Positions 32,366 to 44,148 are shown, numbered from the stretch's first letter. The stretch is 64,000 nt of DNA from Plasmopara viticola (GCA_001695595.3 MBPM02000083.1:248001-312000), one strand, 5' to 3'. The notes: generated by a model not told the origin, from the sequence alone. Program-made: numbers and translations.

Positions 32366-33200
32366 TCATCCGCCTCTTTGTTTCGAAGCGTTCTTCTTCT
32401 TTCTCTTCTTGGTCAAAGACAACGTGGTGTCACCAGACTTGGTGGCTACTGATTCATTGACTTGTGGCAAGTGCAACCCTGTTTCCACTACAGAAACCCC
32501 AACGTTAGCAAGCCACAATAGATGAGGCCACGCAACGCACCGTAGTCGTGATCGATATTGCCCCATTTTCCTCTTGCCTTCCACTGGTTCACTACCGCAT
32601 TGAGTCGAGTGGGGTCACTGGACTCTAAATCGGCCACCAATCGTGTTTTTCGCACCACTTCGTGCTCAAACATTGCGACCACCGTGTCCATCCACTCTTG
32701 CAGTTGCACTGGAAAAGCAATCGCTGCCACTTCCTCCTCACCACTTTCACCGTCATGCATTGCATCGTCAATGAGCGCCACACAGTCATTCGTATAGGAC
32801 CGGAGACGATAGAGCAGGGCTTGGTAGTCCCGCAAAATTTCAGTCAAGAACTTGAAACTCGTTTCTAGAGCCAGCATGTGTTTCTGGACCAAGAGCACGT
32901 GCGCGTTGCAGGAATAGTGCAACACACCCATCGCTTTCGAGCTCTCGTTTGATTGCAAGAGCGTTGGCAATCGCTGACTGACGTTGGCAAGCGACGACAA
33001 CACTTGCGACCCATCCGACTCGAGTTGGGTGCTACGAGTTAGCTGCACCCGTAGTCATTTGAGGATAAGAGTACGAGCAATTAGTAGAGCACACACGGTG
33101 AGGACGTAGTGGACTACATGGCATCAAGCAAGAGTGGGTGCTGTACCTCGGCCATGAAAAAATTGTGCAGCTTTCGACATTTCTTGATTGGGGCGGCCAT
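32366..33200 (-). CDS. Probable AIRIM/C1orf109-family ribosome maturation factor
   Basis: I read three exons on the minus strand: 33200-33147, 33042-32541 and 32487-32366. The introns are 104 and 53 bp, with GTACAG/GCAG and GTGCGT/TGTAG ends. The phases close to give 225 residues. The protein is almost all helical, with a central segment ending in LQEWMDTVVAMFEHE and then RKTRLVADL. This layout (a helical protein of about 200 residues with an acidic EW-type motif followed by a basic K/R-rich helix) resembles C1orf109/AIRIM, which in animals helps the AFG2 ATPase in 60S ribosome maturation. The C-terminus is a Lys-rich patch (KKRKKKN) that could be a nuclear or nucleolar signal. The family assignment rests on recognition of a short region and is moderate. 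The gene is convergent with ICMT, leaving almost no space for separate terminators. Confidence 0.62.
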
Positions 33201-33441
33201 GTAGAAAGTGTGCAAGACACTCAGAACCCTTTGCGGTGGTCCACATATATGTACACCAACTAGTAATTTTGGGCCTTGGCCATTGTAAAAGTTTGCTTAA
33301 TTATGCAAAAGGAGAAGGGTCACCACAACGCCAACACAATCAAAATGTGTCAGCTAATGCAGAATTTAACATTTGCTATACACGGCTTTGTCGCATAAAG
33401 AGGAGCCTTTGATGTTATGGTAGTTCGTTACCTTTACCGAA

Positions 33442-33510
33442 CATTGGCGAAAAGGTCGGCTTGACATTGGCGAAAAGGTCGGCTTGACATTGGCGATAAG
33501 GTCGGCTTGT
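33442..33510. repeat. Three-copy 23-bp tandem repeat
   Basis: The unit contains TTGGCGAAAAGGTCGGCTTG and is repeated three times, the last copy with two changes. It lies about 240 bp upstream of the AIRIM-like gene start, so it may be in its promoter. Confidence 0.85.
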
Positions 33511-34319
33511 CGTTAGAAAAGTAGACTCCGGATCCACGACAGGCATCCATCGGCTACTGCGTACTAAAAACTGCAGTTCCTTCTAAAATTACAAGGTCAA
33601 ATTTAGTGCATATGAACATGTAGGCTGGACCAAAATATGACAAATTTGTAAGAGATAATCACTCTTTAATCTACACTCTATTGCTTACGTCGATTTTCTA
33701 GAGGCCGCGGATGGTGAACTGTTGGTTACTAAAAGATCTTACAACATTCTGTATGCCTTCCCTATGCAAGAGGCTGTGAGATCTCGTCACACCTGGCAAA
33801 ACTTGTAGTCGATTCTGAGCTCACGCGGATACATAGATTGTATAAACCTCCGCAAAGGCTCCAAAAGAATATATTCATCTACCCACATTTGGTGGACGAG
33901 CTATTTGCCCTTCTCGGAAGAATTGCTGGATCCTTAAGGCTTACGGAAATGGCTGCAATGGCAACTTATACGCGACATTCGTTCCGGTGAGCCTTAGGTT
34001 TGTTGGCGCTTCAACGCGCCAAAGCAGGACAAAAATACTTTATGACGACTTACATGGGCTAACAAAGTTGACAGCTTTTATTATTAAAGACCCCTTGTCA
34101 AGACGACTGTACTTTTAATAGATCCATAAGTGGGATCACCTCACAATTACCTCCTTGAATTGTACGCCGCAGTCACTTTACAAATAGTTCACATTTTGCA
34201 GGAAAGGATTAATATTCGGTGTGCTATTAGCTGTTAGAAAAATGCGATTGACGACCACATATCTGAGCATAGATTGCCTTCATGCAAAGAAAGACGTATT
34301 GCAGCTTTGCTACACCAGG
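33511..34319. other. Gene-free stretch
   Basis: No coding frame of note and no RNA gene were recognised. Confidence 0.35.
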
Positions 34320-34620
34320 CCTCGACGGCCCTGACACTTCATCCAAATATTTAATTAAAGTGAAAAACTATTCAATTAAAAGTATTTTTAAAGTATTTTG
34401 TGACAATTGCTCAGTCACACCACAAACTGACACAGAAAAATTATACTTGAATGCCTGTCCAGACGTATATACAATATTGTTGTTGAAGTCATAGAATGTT
34501 GACAACATATAAAGTAAAGTTGTCGTGATCTGACTAATGCAAATACTTTGCCGTCAAAGTGTCCGCGGTATAATAGTGTCTCGTTCAGGAAAAAGAAAAC
34601 AGTCACGGTAAAGCCCTCGC
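34320..34620. repeat. Dispersed repeat R1, copy 1
   Basis: It matches 48090-48345 in the same orientation over about 250-300 bp with many substitutions and gaps. Shared landmarks include CCAGACGTATATACAA, AGTAAAGTTGTCGT, ACTTTGCCGTC and GTCCGCGGT. The content is not recognised as coding. It is an old repeat, possibly the non-coding part of a retroelement. Confidence 0.65.
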
Positions 34621-35289
34621 CTCCAAAATGTTTTGGATGGACATTTCATCGTTCTAAAAAAATGGTTTTTGTGCACTTGCTGACTCGGCTACAGTCTCAA
34701 TGAAACTTCTTGCTGCCAAATAAAGCTGCGTTTGCTATTTCGGCTACGGTAAAATAAAAAGATGATCCGTGTTCGCATCAGTGAAGGCCCACAAAGTGAC
34801 CATAGGTCCTGGAAGGAAGGCCTGAAAAGTCCGCGCCTTGAAATCCAAAGAAGGGATGATTAGCACCATGTCTTTACAACGAGTATGTTTTGCGAGCTTG
34901 ATAACTCTTGGTTGTACAAAAAAACTTACGTGATTATACTTTCTCTGGAGTATCGACAGACTCTGGCGTAAATTGTAAAAAAAGTTGCATGCTGGAAAAC
35001 AATTGTGGGTAGTTGATACATTTTACTGATGCTTGACGAGAATGCAACGGACGTGAGTTAATAACGGTCTGCCTTGCCGATGGAAAGGCCCTACACGCTT
35101 TAAAGGCCTGGATGAAATACCACAATTAGTAAAGGGTATAAGTAAGAAAACAAACCTAGCCATCTATAATTACAATTATAGTGTTTGTCATGCACACCTC
35201 TTCAAGCCTTCGTTTGAAGTATTGGAAATGAGCATTTATTGGTAGTGGAAGAACCGGTACTAGGACATTTCTAATAGCCTAAAGAAAAT

Positions 35290-35400
35290 CGTGCGGCAGG
35301 CATCACGTCGAGTGAGAAAAAGCGACCTAGCATCGTTAGCGATATTTCTGCTTATGATGTTGGCTGCGCGTTATTACAAGTTGATGAGGACAAATCCTAG
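35290..35400 (+). pseudogene. Ty3/Gypsy RNase H fragment
   Basis: The plus strand reads DISAYDVGCALLQVDED, the start of the RNase H domain of Gypsy-type polyproteins (the usual form is D-A-S-x-x-x-x-G-A-x-L-x-Q). The frame stops soon after. A second, weaker version reading DAFDYAISYTLL occurs near 35515-35575. No LTRs or other domains could be placed, so this is a decayed scrap. Confidence 0.6.
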
Positions 35401-35575
35401 CCCATGATAATCTGAGAGAATTAACAGGAAGGAAACTGTTTGTACAATCACAGAATTGGCAGTGCGCGTCTTTTAAAGCCTATGTTTGACCAATCCTAAA
35501 AGAATGATCGGTGATGCTTTTGATTATGCCATCAGCTACACGTTATTGCACTTATATGAGAACAAAAACGAATAA

Positions 35576-38150
35576 GGCAATTTGTTAATGTTCCGACCGA
35601 GACAATCTTGCTCATGGCAAAGACTTGTTAGCCATCGAGTAAACACCAATTGACTTCTTAGTGCATCTTTTGGACTCAATGCTCTGTGTGGATGATTCTA
35701 GACTACGTGTTCTGAAAATGGTAATAGCTACGCTCCAAGCCTCGCAAAGATTGGCAAGACAGTTGTCGATCTTCGCAAAATATACCTCTTTCGCTGCAAA
35801 CAATTTGTACACTTTTAATATACTTTTCGACGCGCTTGTGTGCATGCCTATAAACAGAGTTGTAGACTCTATTGAAGAGACAATCCATTAAAGATACAAA
35901 ACGGGTGTCGATCTGGAGCCTATGACGCGAATTCAGTGTGTCAGATGATGTCAGTGTCGAAAAATTAGCCTTTCGACAACAATTGAGGCTGCATCAATAT
36001 GTGTGGGCAGATTGTCTGCGCCACTATATACTAAGCCCGGTAGATCCATCTTGAGTCGTATTTTCGAGCGACGAAGACCTAAATTACGATGTATTTGCGA
36101 AGGTGTATGATGCTCCGATTAGCGATCGGTTAAGCCTAGTCTTTTGAAATATTGCTTACCTCACACGTATAAGAGTGTGGCCAAGTATGCAAGTTTTGTA
36201 CGACTTGCGAAGGGCCAAATCTGCGACGTACACGTCGGCTTTGAAGCAAAGCCTGCTAGTGTAAGCGGAGTGTTGAAATTGTGCTTTGTCTTTGACTTGC
36301 TGGACAATCGTGGCAGCAGAAACGGAAAAAGTGATGAGCCTGTGTCGACTAAATAAGATTGATCTTTAAAATTTGTTCCAGACAGTAAGACAACGACAAG
36401 AATGTTTGAGGATATGTTATTCAATTCCATCGCACTCCGGACAGAATGATGTCCGGTAGAGACATGCAGATCACCGCTAAATTCTTGCGAGCACTATATT
36501 AACTTTAAAGCTCGCTTGCTAATGTCTACAGCAGACTGTCGATGACAATTAAAAAGGATTTTTCGTGTGCTAGAGTACACACCGCACAACTATGGTGTCA
36601 CAATTGTAGGCCAATAAGCTGTCTTTGCTATATACAAAAAAAAACATTGAAACTACCAACACAGAGTATTTTGGTAGCTCCAAACAGCACACTTAGCCTT
36701 TCATGTAGATCGTATAAGTAAGTGCTTCAATGCTTGGGTCTTCGAGTCTCACATGGGGCGCCAGCACGTCTAAAAGTGGAACAGCTGTGCTCGACTTTGC
36801 CGCTTAGGCAAGACAAGGTGTTTGTGAGAGATTAATAGCTACAACCGTGTTGATCTTAAGGTTAATAGGTCACGTACACTTAAACTAAGCATTATGATGG
36901 TTAGCCAATCGTGGATCTCATTCAAAAAAAGCTGTGCAAAGCAAAGACCTCGCACTGAGACGCACGGCGGTCAAAATAACTAAAAGCTCATGGATCTCAT
37001 CAACAAAGACGTCCATTTTTTCACCTCGTAAGCCAGGGTCGACCAGAAGAGGTCGCGGCCTGACCGCCAGATCTGATCCTAGAATAAAATCGTTAGCGTG
37101 TACACATGGTCGCCCAAAAGTTGTAACTTCTATGGTACACGATACGAAGGCGAGAAAGAGCGGACATATGGAAACTAATAAAATTCTGTAAGGATTGCGG
37201 TCACCTTGCCTCACATAACTCGTTAGAGCTGGTAAAGCTCTTCTGACATGACTCGTTGTACTCTGGATTTTGAAGCAACGATGATTTGGTATGTGTGGTT
37301 TTTGGCCACGCACTGGGTATGTGAAAGTGACTCTATGCAGGCGCTCAAAAATTAAGCTCCAATGCTTGGCTCGGCGCTATGACGAAACCTAACTTTCGTG
37401 GTGGTGCGATGTCTCTGCTCAGCAGACTGTACTCTTGACAAATAAATGAAATGTACGTCTCCCAGTAAATTGAACTTTTAATGATACTAACTCGGAGGTT
37501 TACTAAGCCAAAGAACAGATCTATTCGATAAACCTCAAAAACGAATTTGCTGAAATAATCCACAGTGCGCCTATAGCCGCCTTGAGGTCGCCGCTGGGTC
37601 AATGGCTACCACTCCCGCCTAAAAATGCCACGCGAGTGGCCTGTAAAGAGCCGAACGGTGCATTACGTGAATAGTATATTGATCAGCGCCATAGTTTGCA
37701 TCAGTTGGGAAACGCCAATCCAAAATGTATTCCTCTGTCCGATCGATTTTCAAATGAGCGATGACTTGTGACGGTACCCGGGGATATATCTGCGTTTGTG
37801 ACTTCGGCCACAAGACCAACCTAAAAAAATACCAGGGATTGTTTTTTTTTATTTTGATCGTTCTTTTAGCTTTAAATCTTGATAAATGTGGAACGAAAGC
37901 ACGCCAGATCGAGCTTGATTCATCACCATCCGTGTAGTTTTGGGTATGGCTTTTTGCATCTGCTGCCAAGTCAAATATATTAAAGATGTAGCTTCTCTGA
38001 TAAGGGTTATTTATATGTCATTGCAACAAAGCTAGGGCTAAATTGTAGCTTTGAAAGAGGAATGTTGTATTCCTGAAAAATAGTTTAATCACCATCGCCC
38101 GACGTATCAAGGAAAAGCATGTTACCGCAAAAACGTGGCTGTTAACAATA
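35576..38150. other. Gene-free stretch, possible retroelement scraps
   Basis: Frames at 36161-36430, 36918-37313 and 37619-37969 (minus) have some coding-like composition but no motif that I can defend. They may belong to decayed retroelements. Nothing else is recognised. Confidence 0.3.
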
Positions 38151-38189
38151 TTAAGGTAGCGGGCATCATTGCAACGGGTGTTGAGATCG

Positions 38190-41000
38190 AGCATTAGACC
38201 AAATTTGGTCGCCTCTGGGCTCTATAGAGATATGGAAAGAACTCCAATCGTTTCAAAAGCGCTCGACGCTTCATGACCGTGCCAATGACGCGTCAACCTC
38301 ACGACTTTAAGATTGAGAGCGTTGGCAAGATGACATTAGAATTCTCTCGACGAGCTGGCTAAAGGATCCATACAAACACGGCCCAGCTAATAAAGTGCAC
38401 GAGCGGTCTGCCGTCGAAATATTAGCTGATTCTTCAAGTATTAAAAAATCTAAAAGACACTCCGCTGGTTAACGTCAATCAGGTGCTGCTTACATTTTCG
38501 AAGAAATTGCACAGAAAGAAGGCAACATAGAAAGTGTTTTGCAAAAAAACAAGTGCCGAAATGTAAGAAGCAACGTCCGTAAAATCGGTGCTTCACGCAA
38601 TTACGACGAACTGAAGTACCAGTGATCAGTCTGGTCATACTTAGCGGAATTGCCGAAAAGCAATAATTAGCAGCTATAATGCGGTGTTGCAGTTAAAGAA
38701 AACAAAGCAGGATGAATTATCGGCAGTGGTGCCACCTCTTACATGACCCTACACAAACACGTTTCTTCAATATAAGCGTCGTAGGCTAAGCACGAGTAGC
38801 GATCGCAGATGGCAAACAGTTTCCCGTCAAAAGAGCCGACACTGAAAAACTGAGCGTTTTGGATACGAAGGGCATTTGCATTACTCGAGTTCTGTATATG
38901 TAAAGTTTCAAGAAAAAGTTGTCGTTTACAAGCTTCCGGAACGCAATATAAGTGTAGAGGCTCTGTATTTGATGTGTGTCGTCTGACGAGAAACTTCTTT
39001 ATGTACAAAAGCCGGTAAGAGCAGTTTCTAGACTGTGAGCAGAAATAAGCATATTGCCTAAAGCACTTTAATGTTGACAATTAGTGGAAGCTTTGTGATT
39101 CTTACATGAGACACCCATACAAGAACGCGTTGCTTAAAACGCAGCACTAACCCAAAAGCATCCCAATGGCCAAGCAAAGCTTATAAATATAGATTTCTAT
39201 GGCAAGCCGACAGTCACAGCATTTTGACAACAAAGACGACATGCGCATGCACGCATAAATATGATGAGGTGGATGAAAATGTTTCCAAACAGAGGTGCCA
39301 AGAATATTTTCACTCTTGGAAATGTTTTTGTACGATCACGAATAATATCTGGGTGCCCGCTGTTCGAAATTCATCAGTGGTACAGCACTTGTGAGCAGAA
39401 CGGCATGGTGCACTAGCGCTACGTTCCATATATATCAACTAATGGAGTGGCATGAGCTTGACCAGAATGATCATTCACAAGATCGTTTCTACCGAGTTGT
39501 TGACGGAAGTCGTGAACGCATGAATTCATATGATTATTTGCTCGACTAAATCAGCCCGACCCGACATTACGCCCTGTAAGTTGGCTTTAATGATATAACT
39601 TCTCACGCGTGAATTAACGATCATGAGAACAATGTGAAGGGAGTAAAGGTGAAACTTATGAGTTTCGGATGTATGTTTACCGGCTACGTGGATAATGTCA
39701 AGGGCCATCGCGTGTCTGACTTGGAGAATGCCAAGGTTAAGGTACGCAAGCGCTATGGTCTGGATCTCTTTAAGTTAGGAAAGGCAGTAATGAAGTCAAA
39801 TTTAGCATCAAAAAGATAAGCAGCTGATTTTGAATAGTTTTGTTATAGATGTTAAATTTCCAGTTGCAGGTGTTAAATGGACGATGTCAAGCGTACGCCA
39901 ATTATCACTTTACTACAGCTGAACCATATCGAGCACTTTGTTGAGAACAAGATAAAATTATCATAGTGCTGCTTACCAATGTAAGCGTAACGAGAAGTCT
40001 GAGGTGGAGCGAACAACTTAGTTAATGCTGATGCCTAAAAAACGTGCAAATGATGAAGAATCGACAGAGGAGAGTAATGGCTCATATTTATCAAAGCGTG
40101 CTGAATACGACGAAGATGAACAAAAGTGTTCTTGCGCAAACGGCCAAAATTGAGAATGATATTAACTCTTTCTTTCTCATATGCTCTAGCAATGGCAAGA
40201 GACGGTGTAAGTAACGTTAAGCCATAAAAGCTTAACTGTCAGATGAGCAAATTTAAAAAGAGACATAACGGTTACGAGAAAAGATCGGACACGCGATTGA
40301 TTCAAATAGGTCTTCGCCAAGAAGCGTGAATGAAATCGTCGTACGGTACAAGGCACGATTTTTCGCGAAGGGTTTTATGAGTCGTACTATGTCGACTATT
40401 TTGAGACCTAAATTTCGGTCGCCAACATGAGTTCGATCCGAAATAGTCCCCCGGTGTGTGACAAATGCGACTATCTAATGAAACAGCTGGACGCCGATAC
40501 AGCTTTGGTGTGCATTTTATATGGAATTCCGGCTTGGTTTTGACAAAGCTTACGAATTCTTGTATTAATCGAATAGGGCTATTGTTGATAGTATAAGTAC
40601 AAAAGCACAATGTGTCGTGTCATCGTAAATAAAGACATTTAAGACTGTTAGGCACGAACGGCAGTCGATAGACTTCGTGCTGAGAAGACCGGCCGACGCG
40701 CAGGCACGAAATGACCTCAACTTTGAGAAAGCGCTTAGTACGCAACCGTTTTAACAGGAAATTGGACAAATCTACATGAAGCTCCTATTTTAAAATGAAA
40801 TAACACCGATACTGGTATTTGATGGCGCTCCTCTCCCGTCAAAAGCTGCTTATGGCAGGTCGTACAAATGAAGGGCAAAATTAGCTACAAGCCGACTGGG
40901 CTCAACGGTATGTCAGCCGCTCCCAGGAAGAAGTCATGTTATGCTAGACTCCACGTGGACGAGATTACTCTCGCAACGAGGAGACGAAAGGTTATCATTA
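38190..41000 (+). mobile_element. Decayed Ty1/Copia retrotransposon
   Basis: Plus-strand pieces occur in the order expected for a Copia polyprotein, in shifting frames with stops. Near 38225 a gag-like segment reads EIWKELQSFQKRSTL. Near 39634-39819 the end of the integrase region reads CMFTGYVDNVKGHRV. Near 40345 the start of reverse transcriptase reads RYKARFFAKGF, and near 40485 QLDADTALVCILYG matches the first catalytic-aspartate motif of Copia RT. A possible RNase H piece lies near 40890. I could not place the LTRs. The element is an old inactive relic; a short LINE derivative is inserted just downstream. Confidence 0.75.
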
Positions 41001-41296
41001 GGTGGAGAAAGCACCCAAGAATGCATTTGAAAAAATGAGGTTGAGTAAAGCAGAGATTGTTTTGGTCGTCGCGATCAACGGCAGGGCAGGTAAGACACTC
41101 ATTTACAAGCAGACTTGCTATGTTAACGATGTGAGCACAAGACCGAATGATCATTCGCATCAAGATTGAAGTTGGCAATTTACTTCAAGTTAAACCAATA
41201 TTTCAATACTTGGATGCTGTACATGTACATGACCGGAAATTGCTTACGTGTTGACATTTAATGTTGAGCCCCGGACTACCACATTTAAGCGAAGCT

Positions 41297-41623
41297 TGTA
41301 TTGTATTGTATTACGTTATCGCGTTGCCAAGTTATGCACGTGCTAGGCTCAGTCTGGCTAGTCCACGGCATAGAGTGGTGTCCGCATACGTCGGGTTTCG
41401 TTCGGTGGGCTGTGCAGCCAGCACCGATGTCGTGAGGGTCTTCCATTATTTTGTTTAGCTCCGACTTGGTAAGAGCCCAGGTGGCGCTCTGGTGCTGGAG
41501 ACCGTCGCGTCGAGGGTGAGACTCGTTAGAGACCTGCAGATGCCCGAGAGCACCTGCCCGAAGCGCGCGAGCATTTAGCCCCCGCGCTTGGAAGGAGGGC
41601 GTAACCCCAACCTTTTCCGAAGA
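41297..41623 (-). mobile_element. Non-autonomous LINE derivative, copy B (327 bp)
   Basis: It has the same three-segment structure as copies A and C and is flanked by an 11-bp duplication TAAGCGAAGCT (41286-41296 and 41624-41634). Unlike A and C it keeps CCAGACTGAGCC near the 3' end, as in the full-length LINE, and has AGCTCCGACTTGG at the internal junction, closer to the parent. It therefore represents a second, probably older or less derived, subfamily. Confidence 0.93.
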
Positions 41624-41869
41624 TAAGCGAAGCTGCACTACTTTAATGTGATAGAATTTGAAAAAAATAAAAAAAACAGGTCTAAATTACAAACACGATA
41701 TTTTGTAGAATTTCCGTTAGGTTTGTATGACACGTTTCTCGATTCCTGATCTTACTGTTGTGAGGTTTCCTGGTAGTACACTCGCGGCCAATCGGTTGTC
41801 CCACTGTGGTGGCCAGCTCTCATCAACCCGCATTTCGTGCAGCACAGCAATTGCCAATGCACAGCTTCA

Positions 41870-42140
41870 TTAGCAGCTCCGACGTCATGGACAGGCCACC
41901 GTCGATTCTCGTGTCGACAAAGTTGCTGTTGTAGCCGCTAATTGCACCCTACGATAATATTCGTTTGCGTGCCAAGCAATCGAGCACTAAAGACACGATC
42001 ACAGTCTAATATCTGGCTATATAAGAGCCAGCGGTCACCGGTACAATACTACGACTGGGTAAAGAAAGTAACGGAAAGTGTTGTCCGGGTACAAGTGGTT
42101 GCGCTGGATATTATAGTCTGAACCATAAGCGTAATGTGCT
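41870..42140. repeat. Dispersed repeat R2, copy 1
   Basis: It matches 49020-49270 in the same orientation with heavy divergence. Shared landmarks are TTGTAGCCGCT, TACGACTG/CACGACTG, GGA-A-TGTTGTCC-GG-ACAAGT and AGTCTGAACC/AGTCGAAACC. Identity is unknown. Confidence 0.55.
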
Positions 42141-43011
42141 GCTCGGTAACTAGTGGTCTTGAGGTTGGAACGTCAGCGTTTCGTTGGTGGCACCGACCAA
42201 TGGCGTGGAATAGTTGTCGATGACGCCAGTCTTTTTTTTTTAGCGGCCTGGTACATTGTTGGAAAATTTTCTCGCCAACGAACAAGGTTAAAACTGCAGT
42301 CATTAGATCCTGTACACTTCTCTGGTCTGTGCTTGAACGGCGATTATTGACTGAACCAATCGCTTTACACATGTACTATTCGCCGCCAGTAATGTGCAAA
42401 ATCAGCGCTACGCTACGATTTAGCAAAGGCTTAAATAAAGCAATACCTCGAACCTGACTCTTGCCTTGCTCGCGACATTGCCCATCTTTTATAGTCTTCA
42501 ATTTATGGGTAAAGTATCCTGTTCATTAAATAAAAAGCATGACAACGTAACATGTACATGTACGTACACATCCAGGCTAAAGGTTTAGCAACCATATTTC
42601 GTACGGCGATCGATTCCCTATTGCAATCGGTCGTCGGACGCAATAGGATTGTACAGCTAAAGGTTTGCCTGCTTGCAACTCAATTGTACGTAAAGTCGCC
42701 AAGAATTGTTTAAAAAAGAGCCATGCCCTCCATCGTGTTTTCTTTAATGCACATGGACAGAATTCAATGCAAGTGAAAGACAATGGACGATGCACTTTGG
42801 TCAAGAGCATTGTTCCTCGCATCTTACAAATCGTTCAAGCGGCGTATTGTAAGTAATGTAATGTAATCAGAGTAGAGTACAAAAACATCAACCGAGACCG
42901 CCGACTATTTATTGAAAGCTTAGCATAAAACGTTTATTCTTATAGGAAAGCAAGCGCAAACTTATAGTATGACACAACAAAAGGGTACGACGACACAATA
43001 AAGTGTCGATG
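42141..43011. other. Gene-free stretch
   Basis: Small overlapping frames on both strands (42153-42372, 42577-42856) show no recognisable domain. The 3' flank of the metalloprotease gene is at the right edge. Confidence 0.35.
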
Positions 43012-44148
43012 CTAGAAGTCAAAACGAGACTTGATATGCTCGAGAACGCTACGAAGAAGCCATCCGTCGCCATGTGTGAGTGTTGGGTTATTATCCATCA
43101 CACACGGTGGGTAGTCGGCGGGTTTATTCTTGGCTTCATACATCTCTGGTAAGCCAAACCCATGGCCGATTTCGTGCAGTAGAACGAGCATTTCGTCTTC
43201 GTCCATCACCTTGAGCATATCGTTCACTTCGACCCGTTGGCCCCAATCTCCGCCCGTTCCGATTGCACCTTCCCCCGGCTTGGTCGACGGCCACAACGAC
43301 ATGTCGAACGGCTCGTTCTTGCACGCACTCGTGTCCGCCTGATCGGCTTGTCCTTGATGCTTGTAACACTCTTCGGGGCATTGAGGACTCCCCTCGGCAT
43401 CCAACACGCCTTCGTAGATGGTTCCAAGCGAGTCGTCGGTCCAATCCATGATCGACTTGTCCCTGACGGCAAACGCCACCACAGTGATTTCAACCTTCTC
43501 CAGAGGCCAGCACTGGTACCCGACGAGCCAGCGGTGCCACAGATTCATTTGCCTGTTCAGCATCTCTTGAAACTTGGAAGCGACTGCTTTTGTGAGCTTC
43601 TGGTCATTGTCCCACCGGACACAGTAGCTAAGTTTGCCTTGATTCGTGATGAGCTGATCAAAGATGAGGTTCTTGAAAGGAGGAATGTAGTCCTTCATCG
43701 TGCGCGTCCACACCTCATCGACCATCTCACGGGTGAGACCCTCTCCGTTCGGATTGCCCATGACACATTGACCGCTGGCTGACGTGACGTCCCCAAAGGT
43801 GGCTTGCTTGCTTGAAGAGGCGGTCGATACATTGGAAGAACTTTGGGAGCTTCCATGGTGCCACGAGCCGGACTCGATAAAAGTCTCAATTGGAGGTTGA
43901 GTAGCCGGCAAGTCAAGTGATCCAGAAGGAGGGGGAGGTCCTTCGATCGTAGGAGAAGACGGCGCATCAAACTCTTGGGCGGTTTCAAGCGAGCCCGCGT
44001 CGGGGTCGAGCATCTGTGGTGGAATTGAATTCGCTTGCTTTGGCAAACATTTGGAAGAATCTCCTACCGCAAACCCTCCAACAAGGACTAGAAGCGTGAC
44101 GGTAAGCATGGACGGCGTTGCAAAGCGTGGAGCCCAATGTGGCGGCAT
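43012..44148 (-). CDS. Secreted zinc metalloprotease-like protein (HExxH with Met-turn)
   Basis: This is a 378-residue protein. The open frame extends upstream to a GTG, but the first ATG, at 44148, gives a proper signal peptide (MLTVTLLVLVGGFAVG core, cleavage near residue 30). Residues about 30-140 are Pro/Ser-rich and probably disordered. The C-terminal half is the catalytic-like domain, with Cys residues suited to disulphides. The zinc motif HEIGHGFGLPE lies near residue 328, and a likely Met-turn (CVMDNN) follows about 27 residues later, as in metzincins. The third zinc ligand, usually His or Asp, is Glu here (position 11 of the motif), so activity is not certain. It is likely an extracellular protease or a protease-derived protein of a type found in fungi and oomycetes; the substrate is unknown. 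It has no intron and lies about 700 bp from the full-length LINE. Long antisense frames across it are shadows. Confidence 0.82.
   Translation of the reverse strand: MPPHWAPRFATPSMLTVTLLVLVGGFAVGDSSKCLPKQANSIPPQMLDPDAGSLETAQEFDAPSSPTIEGPPPPSGSLDLPATQPPIETFIESGSWHHGSSQSSSNVSTASSSKQATFGDVTSASGQCVMGNPNGEGLTREMVDEVWTRTMKDYIPPFKNLIFDQLITNQGKLSYCVRWDNDQKLTKAVASKFQEMLNRQMNLWHRWLVGYQCWPLEKVEITVVAFAVRDKSIMDWTDDSLGTIYEGVLDAEGSPQCPEECYKHQGQADQADTSACKNEPFDMSLWPSTKPGEGAIGTGGDWGQRVEVNDMLKVMDEDEMLVLLHEIGHGFGLPEMYEAKNKPADYPPCVMDNNPTLTHGDGWLLRSVLEHIKSRFDF

Noticed and set aside
43237..43782. 181-codon plus-strand frame over the metalloprotease
   Set aside because: Antisense shadow of the protease domain, no recognised features.
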